NCBI RefSeq assembly: GCF_009618275.1
Contig: NZ_WIAD01000018.1
Coordinates: 1-64,000 of the forward strand
Direction of reading: 5' to 3'
Origin: Roseimaritima sediminicola
GTDB lineage: Bacteria > Planctomycetota > Planctomycetia > Pirellulales > Pirellulaceae
DNA: 64,000 nt
Below the pieces are notes generated by a model. The model did not search any database. It had not been told where the DNA came from and saw nothing but the letters and a program-made list of their open reading frames with translations. Both the position numbers and the translations under genes were made by a program. Shown piece after piece: positions 17,185 to 27,916 of the stretch; the first letter of the stretch is position 1, and every line of letters starts with the position of its first letter.

Positions 17185-17618
17185 GCTCACGACGTACCCC
17201 GAAACGAGTTGTCCGCACCGCTCGCTGCCGCCGCGGTCTGTCGATCATCGAAGCCGTGGTCGCGGCATCGATGTTGGTGACGTTGATGGGACTGTTCGCG
17301 ACAACCGCATACCGGGTGGATCATCTGTGGCGCGACATCAGCCGCCAGCGAATGGCGTTGGCGGAGTTGTCGAATCAGTTGGAAACAATCACCTTGTTGC
17401 CGCCAGAGGAAGCCCGCCAGCGCGTCGCCTCGCTGCAGGTCTCGCCGCTGGCCGCGGAAGTGTTGGAAGAACCCGTGTTGACCGGCGAGGTGCTGTCGGA
17501 TTCGGGTACCCAGCGAGTACAGCTGCGGCTGTCGTGGCAGCGCAAACAGGACCGAATCACGATGCGAATGGCCGGGTGGCTGCGTCCGGAATCCGCCGAA
17601 GTGGAGGACACGCCATGA
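17181..17618 (+). CDS. Pseudopilin-like protein with prepilin N-terminus
   Basis: 145 residues. After a basic head (RRTPKRVVRTARCRR) comes the prepilin cleavage/helix segment GLSIIEAVVAASMLVTLMG, with Gly before the cut and Glu at mature position 5. The rest is a short helix and a beta-rich tail. Likely a minor pseudopilin (GspI/GspH position) cleaved by a prepilin peptidase such as that at 2104-3417. ATGA overlap on both sides places it firmly in the operon. The precise class cannot be assigned. Confidence 0.8.
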   Translation: MSSRRTPKRVVRTARCRRGLSIIEAVVAASMLVTLMGLFATTAYRVDHLWRDISRQRMALAELSNQLETITLLPPEEARQRVASLQVSPLAAEVLEEPVLTGEVLSDSGTQRVQLRLSWQRKQDRITMRMAGWLRPESAEVEDTP

Positions 17619-18133
17619 GCTCGCGATACGCTTCCCGCGGCGTCACGCTGCTGGAAACCCTGGTCCTATTTATTTTGTTGAACACCCTGATGCTGATCAC
17701 GGTGGGCTGGATCACCCAGTCGCTGCGATTCTCCTCGGCGATGCAGGACCGCTACGACCAACACCAGACCTGGATGCGACTGAGCCGCGACCTGCGCCGC
17801 GATGTCCATCGCGGCAGTGAAGTCGAAGTCCTGGAATCGGGTGGGTTGGCCATCACGGCACCGGGCGGCGAGCGGGTGGTGTATTCGCGGCATCCCGGAC
17901 ATCTGCGCCGCGAGTCCTCGGCGTCATCCGCGTCGGCCCGCCACGAATCGTACCCGTTTGAAGACGAACTGCAGGTCCAGTGGAACGGCGACCAGCTGCC
18001 CCGCTGGATCGAAATCAACCTGCAAGGGCCGCGCCGGGCGGACAACCTGCGGGTGCGGGCGGCCGTGGGCCGGTTGCTGCCAAGGCCGCCGTCAAACCGG
18101 CCGGCAACCGATGACATAGGAGCCGGGCCATGA
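17615..18133 (+). CDS. Pseudopilin-like protein (GspJ-like)
   Basis: 172 residues. The N-terminus SSRYASRGVTLLETLVLFILLNTLMLITVGW carries the prepilin signature with Gly-Val-Thr-Leu-Leu-Glu, followed by a long hydrophobic helix. The mature part has an early helix (MQDRYDQHQTWMRLSRDLRRDVHRG) and strands, the arrangement of GspJ-type minor pseudopilins. The C-terminal 30 residues are Pro/Arg-rich. It overlaps both neighbours by four bases. Family placement beyond pseudopilin-like is inference. Confidence 0.75.
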   Translation: MSSRYASRGVTLLETLVLFILLNTLMLITVGWITQSLRFSSAMQDRYDQHQTWMRLSRDLRRDVHRGSEVEVLESGGLAITAPGGERVVYSRHPGHLRRESSASSASARHESYPFEDELQVQWNGDQLPRWIEINLQGPRRADNLRVRAAVGRLLPRPPSNRPATDDIGAGP

Positions 18134-18576
18134 CAACCACCCTCAAACGCCGCCGAGGCATCTTGCTGATCAGTGTGCTGTTGGCACTGGCAATCGTCAC
18201 CACGCTCGTGTTCCTGGCCGTCCGGACCGGGTTGCAAACCCGTCGGCAGATGCGTCGTGAAGTGCAAATGGAACAGACGCGATGGTTGTTGGATGCCGGC
18301 ATCGCACGCGGTCTGCGGGAGCTGCGGCAGTCGCCCGAGTACCGCGGCGAAACCTGGCAGGTCGCCCCCGTTCCGCCACCTTACAGATTCGCCTCGGTCA
18401 CGATCGAAGTTCGCCCGGCGGCCGACGACGACAACCCGCCCGCCGCGACTCACTTACGAGTAACCGCCGTCGTATCGGCTACCGACGCCCCGGTTCCCCT
18501 TCACACCACGCGTCGCAGCCATACGGTTCTGCTCGCCCAACCATCCTCTCTACCAGACGATGAAACTCTGCCATGA
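18130..18576 (+). CDS. Minor pseudopilin-like membrane protein (PilX/GspK-type)
   Basis: 148 residues. A basic head (TTTLKRRRG) is followed by the hydrophobic helix ILLISVLLALAIVTTLVFLAV, resembling PilX/GspK N-termini (RGxxLLxxL), but without the Glu at position 5, as is typical for GspK-type tips. The periplasmic part is short, with a WQVAPVPPPYRFASVTIEV strand region. It lies between two pseudopilin genes with four-base overlaps. It may sit at the pseudopilus tip; this is an inference from position and the missing Glu. Confidence 0.7.
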   Translation: MTTTLKRRRGILLISVLLALAIVTTLVFLAVRTGLQTRRQMRREVQMEQTRWLLDAGIARGLRELRQSPEYRGETWQVAPVPPPYRFASVTIEVRPAADDDNPPAATHLRVTAVVSATDAPVPLHTTRRSHTVLLAQPSSLPDDETLP

Positions 18577-19445
18577 AACCATCGACACTTGCTCCCGCTC
18601 CGTTATCGACTCGCCGCGCGTTCACGCTGGTGGAACTGCTGGTGGTGATCGCCATCATCGGCGTGTTGGTCGGATTGTTGTTGCCCGCGGTGCAAGCCGC
18701 GCGCGAAGCGGCTCGGCGATGCTCCTGCGCCCACAACCTAACGCAGCTGGGTTTGGCCACGCACAATTTCGAATTCGCTCACGAACATCTGCCTGCCGGA
18801 ACGACCAACCCCAGCGGACCGATTCGCAATGAACCGGTCGGCCAACACGTCAGCTTTCTGGTCCGGCTGCTGCCCTATGTCGAACAGCCGGGCATCGCCA
18901 AACGTTTTGACATCGAAGCCGGAACCTACGCTGCGGTCAACCAACCTCCGCGAGAGCGATGGATTCCGGTGTACCGCTGCCCATCGTTCGGCGGTAGCGA
19001 TTTCGATTCTGCACCAACAACCAATTATGCGGGCTGTTATCACGACAGCGAGGCTCCGATCGCCGAGGACAACAACGGACTTTTGTTCCTGAACAGTGCG
19101 ATCCGCTATGCCGAGATCGAGGACGGCAGCACCAACACGATCTTGATCGGCGAGTTCCTGCCCGCAAACGACAGCCTGGGATGGGCGTCGGGGACGCGCA
19201 GCTCGCTGCGCAACACCGGCTCCGTGCCCTTCAATGCTTCCTACTCTGGATTCCAGGATTACCTGCGCGACCAGGAAGGAATGGGAATCTTGGAGGTCGG
19301 CGGTTTTGGCAGCCAGCACCCCGGTGGCGCCCAGTTTGTGATGGCCGATGGGGCCGTTACGTTCCTGTCGTCGCACATCGACCCCCAACTGTTCCAAAAC
19401 ATGGGCAATCGCGCCGATGGCGAGATGATGGGCGAGCTTTACTAA
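18573..19445 (+). CDS. DUF1559-type prepilin-like protein
   Basis: 290 residues. The N-terminus RRAFTLVELLVVIAIIGVLVG followed by LLLPAVQAAREAARR is the standard start of the large planctomycete DUF1559 pseudopilin-like family. Later family motifs include NLTQLGLATHNFE, FLVRLLPYVEQ, TNYAGCYHD, DGSTNTILIGE and FVMADGAVTFLS near the C-terminus. These proteins are exported, cleaved by prepilin peptidase, and of unknown function. It is the last gene of the overlapping operon that starts at 13.9 kb and may be its major pseudopilin. Confidence 0.92.
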   Translation: MKPSTLAPAPLSTRRAFTLVELLVVIAIIGVLVGLLLPAVQAAREAARRCSCAHNLTQLGLATHNFEFAHEHLPAGTTNPSGPIRNEPVGQHVSFLVRLLPYVEQPGIAKRFDIEAGTYAAVNQPPRERWIPVYRCPSFGGSDFDSAPTTNYAGCYHDSEAPIAEDNNGLLFLNSAIRYAEIEDGSTNTILIGEFLPANDSLGWASGTRSSLRNTGSVPFNASYSGFQDYLRDQEGMGILEVGGFGSQHPGGAQFVMADGAVTFLSSHIDPQLFQNMGNRADGEMMGELY

Positions 19446-19619
19446 ACCAGGCTCTCCATTAAACAGGGCTCCCCATAAAACGAGGCCCTCCTCGAGCCTG
19501 ATTGCGGTGTGCCAGAGGACGAAGCGGAAATGGGACGGAGCGTCTATACTGGGAAGCGAAAGCTTCGCGGTCCGTCGTCCCGGGCCGCGTTTCCCGTTGA
19601 CGTGTGCTTGAGTCACCCG

Positions 19620-20183
19620 ATGGAATCGGTAACCGATAATTTGCTGAAGGCCACTCGAGGTCAGCCGCGGGCCGCCGACGAGCTGTTCACGGCGATGTAC
19701 GACGACCTGCAGCGGATGGCCGGCCGGTTCATCGCCAACGAGCCCAATCGCAATCGTTTGACCAGTTCCTCGCTGGTCCACGAAGCCTATATGCGGATGA
19801 TCGATCAACGCCGCGTGGATTGGCAGGGCCGAACGCATTTCTTCGCCATCGGGGCCCGCGTCATGCGGCGAATCCTGGTGGATCATGCTCGCCGTGTGAA
19901 TTCGCAAAAGCGGGGCGGCGGTTGGTCACGCGGTACGCTCGATGAAAGCGTGACCTTTCAACTGGAACGCGACGAAGACGTGTTGCTGCTGGACGAGTTG
20001 CTGAGCAAACTGAAAGAACTGGACTCTCGCCAAGCCACCGTGGTGGAGCTGAAGTTCTTCGGAGGGCTGGCGATGAAAGAGATCGCCTGCGAGCTGGGTA
20101 CCAGTCTGCGGACGATCGAGAAAGACTGGACAATGGCCCGGGCGTGGCTGCGACGCGAAATGAAACGGATCATCGACTCGTGA
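19620..20183 (+). CDS. ECF-type RNA polymerase sigma factor
   Basis: 187 residues from the ATG at 19620; an in-frame start at 19509 is less likely because the added residues do not resemble the family. Region 2 is seen in DELFTAMYDDLQRMAGRF and YMRMIDQRRVDWQGRTHFFAI, with GARVMRRILVDHARR following. Region 4 is the helix-turn-helix FFGGLAMKEIACELGTSLRTIEKDW. This belongs to the ECF group widespread in planctomycetes and commonly next to Ser/Thr kinases. No anti-sigma gene is adjacent. Its stop overlaps the GTG start of the kinase at 20180, so the two are translationally coupled. Confidence 0.93.
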   Translation: MESVTDNLLKATRGQPRAADELFTAMYDDLQRMAGRFIANEPNRNRLTSSSLVHEAYMRMIDQRRVDWQGRTHFFAIGARVMRRILVDHARRVNSQKRGGGWSRGTLDESVTFQLERDEDVLLLDELLSKLKELDSRQATVVELKFFGGLAMKEIACELGTSLRTIEKDWTMARAWLRREMKRIIDS

Positions 20184-22522
20184 CACCCGAGCAGTACGCG
20201 GTCGTGCGGCGATTGTTTCACCAGGCGGAAGCCTTGCCCGTCGGCGAGCGCCGAGCGTTCGTTGACGGGCAAACCACCGACCCGGAGCTGCGTTCTGAGG
20301 TCCTGTCGCTGTTGGAATTTCACGATGCCGAAGCGGCCCGAGCCGAAGGCGGTACGGTTCGCTCTAAATCCGGACCGACCGTGGTCTCGCAGGGCACCGG
20401 CTCGCAGTCCTTGGCGGAAATGCCTTCGGCCATCCGGGTGGCCAAGGCCAGCGGCCAGGCGAATCGTTCGCTGCGGCGGCTGCGCACCTGGTTGCCGCTG
20501 TGGTTGCCCGTGCTGTTGGCCACCGTGCTGCTGCCCATGGTTTACGTCGGCGGCCGCCGGGCGGCGCAGCAACACCGTGCGGCTCGTTACGATCAACTGC
20601 AAAGCACTGCCGACGCGGCGGCGTTCGCGCTTCAGCAGTGGGTCGCGGCGAAACGGGCACAGGTCGCCGCGTGGGCCCAGGACCCGCAGCTGAGAGAACA
20701 CGCCTTCGAACTGGTGCGGGTTGCCCGTCAGGATTCTCCCAGCCAGGATTCTCCCAGCGAAGATTCACCCCGCCAGGATCTGCTGGACAGCCCGGTCCGC
20801 GACCGATTGGCCGCCCACGTCGCCGCATTGGTCGGGGTGGACGTGCGCTATGTGTTCTGGAACCGAAACGGCACGACGCTGGCCAGTTGGTTGGAGGACG
20901 CTGGCGACATCGGAAACCCGATCTCCGCGGAGGGCAGCGCGGAGTTGTCGCGGGCCTTTGCCGGCGAGATCGTGATCCACAAACCGGACTACATCGAACA
21001 ACCGACCAAGGGCTTCGTGCCGGCCAACGATCGCCCGCTGATGTGGTTGATGACGCCGCTTCGCGACGATAATCAACATCCACAAGCCGTGATGCTGATC
21101 CGAGGTATCGGCTTGTACGACGAGTACTGCGAACTGCTCCGCACGTTTTCGTTCGAGCGCACCGGAGGCGTCTATGCCGTGGACGACCGGGGTCGCGTGC
21201 GCAGCAAACTGCCGCCGCACCAACCGTTGGCCGAACTGGGTCTGTTGCCTCCGGAAACCCGTTCGCCCGTCAAGGTGCTCCGCGCCGGCGACCCCGGCCA
21301 AACGCTGCGTTCGAATCCGTCTTCAATGCAGGATCGTTCGACGTTGCCGTTGACGATCGCTGCCAGCCGAGCCGCGGCGAAACAGAACGGTCAAACCGTC
21401 TCGGCCTATCGGGATCACCGCGGTGTACCGGTCATCGGCGCGTGGCGCTGGGTGCCGGAACTGGAGGTGGGGCTGATCGTGGAGATCGAGGCCGAGGAAG
21501 CCTTTGCCCCACTGCACGCTCTTTACCGCTCGCTGTGGGCCGGCAGCGGCGTGTTGATCTTGGGGGCCGGCCTGGTTTCGCTGTTTCTGCAGCGTCAGTT
21601 CCGCCCCGACTCGCCGGCCGATCGCAATCGTTTTGGCCATTACGAACTGCTGGATGAACTGGGCAGCGGAGGCATGGGCGTCGTGTACAGGGCTCGCCAT
21701 CAATTGATGAAACGCCCGGCGGCCCTCAAAGTGATTCGCCCCGACCGCTTGGACCAAGAGAGCACCCTGCGTTTCGATCGCGAAGTCCAGCTCGCCGCCG
21801 GCCTGCAGAGCCCGCATTCGGTTTCGGTCTTTGACTATGGCTGGACCAACGACGGACGAGCCTACTGTGCGATGCAACTGCTCGACGGCATCACCATTCA
21901 CCAGGCGGTCAGCCGCGGTGGAAAGATGCCGCCCGGGCGCGTCGTGCACATCCTTCTACAGATCTGCGACTCCTTGTCCGAGGCCCATCAGTTGGGCCTG
22001 GTGCATCGGGACGTCAAACCGCGGAACATCATGTTGGCGGAGAAAGGCGAGTGCCGCGACTGGGCGGTCCTGTTCGATTTCGGATTGGCCAAACCCACGA
22101 CGACCGATCATGAACTGTTCAAGACCCAAGAACGCATCTGGGCCGGAACGCCGATGTTCATGGCACCGGAACGTTTTCGCAACCCCACCGGCACCGATCC
22201 ACGGTCCGACATCTACTCCTTGGGCGCAGTGGGCTATTTCATGCTGGCCGGCAGCGATCCCTACAGCGAGATCGATCCCAGCGGCCTCTTCGAAGTGATC
22301 CTCAGCTCCACGCCCCCACGGCTGTCGAAGCTGCTGGAGGATCCAGAACTCGAGTCGCTGGCCGATACGATTCATGCCTGTATGGCCAAGTCGCCGGAGC
22401 GCCGGCCGCAGAGCGTCGCCGAACTGTACGAACAACTACTGCGGCTTCGCGGGCGTTACCCCTGGACCCGGCAACAGGCTCAAGCTTGGTGGCAAGAGCA
22501 CGGCGAGCCGGACAAGAGCTGA
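20180..22522 (+). CDS. Transmembrane sensor Ser/Thr protein kinase
   Basis: 780 residues from the GTG at 20180, which overlaps the sigma factor stop. The N-terminal cytosolic part (1-100) has EQYAVVRRLFHQAEALP, common in planctomycete kinases. A membrane helix (about 105-130, WLPLWLPVLLATVLLPMVYV), a periplasmic dCache-like region (135-460) and a second helix (about 455-475) follow. The kinase domain (about 490-760) has GSGGMGVVYRA, AALKVIRPD, HRDVKPRNIM and FDFGLAKP. Residues about 184-198 are three copies of a QDSPS-type repeat (15-bp units, 20729-20773). I infer signal-driven phosphorylation of the coupled sigma factor. Confidence 0.92.
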   Translation: MTPEQYAVVRRLFHQAEALPVGERRAFVDGQTTDPELRSEVLSLLEFHDAEAARAEGGTVRSKSGPTVVSQGTGSQSLAEMPSAIRVAKASGQANRSLRRLRTWLPLWLPVLLATVLLPMVYVGGRRAAQQHRAARYDQLQSTADAAAFALQQWVAAKRAQVAAWAQDPQLREHAFELVRVARQDSPSQDSPSEDSPRQDLLDSPVRDRLAAHVAALVGVDVRYVFWNRNGTTLASWLEDAGDIGNPISAEGSAELSRAFAGEIVIHKPDYIEQPTKGFVPANDRPLMWLMTPLRDDNQHPQAVMLIRGIGLYDEYCELLRTFSFERTGGVYAVDDRGRVRSKLPPHQPLAELGLLPPETRSPVKVLRAGDPGQTLRSNPSSMQDRSTLPLTIAASRAAAKQNGQTVSAYRDHRGVPVIGAWRWVPELEVGLIVEIEAEEAFAPLHALYRSLWAGSGVLILGAGLVSLFLQRQFRPDSPADRNRFGHYELLDELGSGGMGVVYRARHQLMKRPAALKVIRPDRLDQESTLRFDREVQLAAGLQSPHSVSVFDYGWTNDGRAYCAMQLLDGITIHQAVSRGGKMPPGRVVHILLQICDSLSEAHQLGLVHRDVKPRNIMLAEKGECRDWAVLFDFGLAKPTTTDHELFKTQERIWAGTPMFMAPERFRNPTGTDPRSDIYSLGAVGYFMLAGSDPYSEIDPSGLFEVILSSTPPRLSKLLEDPELESLADTIHACMAKSPERRPQSVAELYEQLLRLRGRYPWTRQQAQAWWQEHGEPDKS

Positions 22523-22545
22523 GCTCTCAAATCGCAAATCGCTGC

Positions 22546-22950
22546 TCAGGTCTCTGCCGGAGCATCTTGAAAGACACGGTTCCAGGCGGCTCCGGGCGAA
22601 CGAACCTGCTCGGACTTACGCCGGCAATGGATGCAGTCGGTCGCGTAGGGCAAGGCTTGCAGACGAGCCAGCGGGATGTTCTTGCCGCACTCCTCACAAA
22701 CGCCGTAGGAACCATCCTTCAGCCGCTCGAGGGCCTCGTCGATCAACCCCAGTTCGCGGCTCTCCGCTTCGACCAATTGGCTGTTGACCTCGTCCTGGGC
22801 CGTGTCGACGGCCGCATCCAACAGGTCGCCCGGGCCGGTGTCGCGCACCTCTTGCAACAGACTCAAGTCGCCAGCCAAGGCTCGCCGCAGCGCATCACGG
22901 CGGCGAATAAGAATATCCCGCAACTTGTTCAACGCTTCTTTCTTCGGCAT
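22546..22950 (-). CDS. DksA/TraR family zinc-finger protein
   Basis: 134 residues from the ATG at 22950, which has GAGGG about 8 bases ahead; the longer frame to 22980 lacks this. The N-terminal half is a coiled-coil hairpin (KKEALNKLRDILIRRRDAL), then the four-Cys zinc finger: Cys85, Cys88 (GVCEECGK) and Cys106, Cys109 (DCIHCR). DksA-like proteins bind the RNA polymerase secondary channel and tune rRNA and stress promoters; the acidic tip residues here (EVRDTGPGD) differ from E. coli DksA, so a ppGpp role is uncertain. Divergently oriented to the FHA gene, convergent with the kinase. Confidence 0.9.
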   Translation of the reverse strand: MPKKEALNKLRDILIRRRDALRRALAGDLSLLQEVRDTGPGDLLDAAVDTAQDEVNSQLVEAESRELGLIDEALERLKDGSYGVCEECGKNIPLARLQALPYATDCIHCRRKSEQVRSPGAAWNRVFQDAPAET

Positions 22951-23441
22951 GTTTCTACCCTCGTCAAAACCGATAAACACGGCAGATCTTTCGATCTACA
23001 CCTGCCCAGACGCTGAAAACCCAAACCAGGTTCCCTGGAACGCCTCGGTCTCCGATCCGCTCCATTGACGCCTGGCAGGGAACTATACATCGCAGGAATT
23101 ATTTTGCCGGCGACCATCCCCTGGGATTGTCTGCCGCCCTCCGGCCGGCGGACGCTAACCCGTGATCCGGAAACGAGTTACGCAGAAGACGGGGCCGTCA
23201 GAAAAGGTTTACGGAAATCGTGTGGCCGTAAAGGACAGTTAATGCCCGACCAACCGCCATAAACGACTGGCCGCTCACCGACCGGGGGGGTATTTGCCGA
23301 GAAAGCCTGCGGCGGCGAACGATTTGCCTAACCGGATCCAGTGGTAAAGGCCGAAACATAGAAATAAGTCTAGAAACCGGCCCAGAGCGGCCGGGGGGAA
23401 GGATCCCTCCCAGGCCCGAACGCTACGGCAGGAAGCAAATT
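22951..23441. other. Intergenic region between divergent genes
   Basis: About 490 bases between the divergent DksA-like and FHA genes, so it should hold promoters for both. A TTGACG at 23065 and TATACA at 23084 are only 13 bases apart and are not a convincing pair. G-runs (GGGGGGG near 23283) and an imperfect GGCC-rich inverted repeat lie near 23375-23395. No gene seen. Confidence 0.4.
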
Positions 23442-27119
<3,678 letters not shown>

Positions 27120-27197
27120 GCCGGCGGACCGATTCCCGCCGCCGAGGGCTTTGGTAACATGCAGCGATAACGAATGGGTCGCCTGCGGCGGGAAAGC

Positions 27198-27914
27198 ATG
27201 AAGATTATCGAAGCCATTGATGTTACCAAGACCTTTGGGCAATCCTCCGTACCGGTCGACGCGGTACGCGGGATCCATCTGGAAATCGAAGCCGGCGAGA
27301 TGGTTGCGATCATCGGACCGTCGGGCTCGGGCAAGAGCACGCTGCTGACGCTGTTGGGCGCGATCGATGCTCCGACCAGTGGCCAGATCCTCTTGGAAGG
27401 CACCGACGTTGCCAGTTTGGACGACACGGCCCGCACCACGCTGCGGCGGCGACGGATCGGGTTCGTGTTCCAGGCCTTCAATCTGCTGCCCACACTGACC
27501 GCAGTGGAAAACGTCGCCCTGCCCCTGGAGCTGGACGGCGTGGCCGAAAAGGACGCGCTTGCGCGTGCCGAGGCGGCTCTGGAAATGGTGGGGCTGCGCC
27601 CGCGTCGCGACCATCTGCCCAGCATGCTCTCGGGCGGCGAGCAACAGCGGGTGGCGGTGGCCCGGGCCCTGGTCATCCAGCCCGCGCTGGTCCTGGCCGA
27701 TGAACCGACGGGCAACCTCGACACGGCCAGCAGCCAACAGGTCACCGATTTGCTGCGGGAACTGGTCGACCATCAGGGCCAAACAGTCGTCCTGGTGACC
27801 CACGACATCGAAGTGGCCCGCCGAGCCGATCGCATCGTGACCGTCCGAGACGGCCAGATCGACCACGACGCGGCACCGCTTGCCGATCACGACTCAACGC
27901 ACAGCGAGCGCTGA
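27198..27914 (+). CDS. ABC transporter ATP-binding protein (LolD/MacB-type)
   Basis: 238 residues from the ATG at 27198, which has GGGAAAG just upstream; an in-frame ATG at 27174 is possible. Walker A is GPSGSGKST, the Q-loop [13 protein letters not shown], the signature [15 protein letters not shown], Walker [10 protein letters not shown] and the switch His is in VTHD. The sequence belongs to the LolD/MacB/FtsE group that powers FtsX-type permeases, used for lipoprotein release or efflux by mechanotransmission rather than transport through the bilayer. The permease gene starts 2 bases after its stop. Confidence 0.93.
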   Translation: MKIIEAIDVTKTFGQSSVPVDAVRGIHLEIEAGEMVAIIGPSGSGKSTLLTLLGAIDAPTSGQILLEGTDVASLDDTARTTLRRRRIGFVFQAFNLLPTLTAVENVALPLELDGVAEKDALARAEAALEMVGLRPRRDHLPSMLSGGEQQRVAVARALVIQPALVLADEPTGNLDTASSQQVTDLLRELVDHQGQTVVLVTHDIEVARRADRIVTVRDGQIDHDAAPLADHDSTHSER

Positions 27915-27916
27915 AC

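Noticed and set aside
23065-23089. Sigma-70-like promoter (TTGACG ... TATACA)
   Set aside because: The boxes are only 13 bases apart, well short of the usual 16-18.
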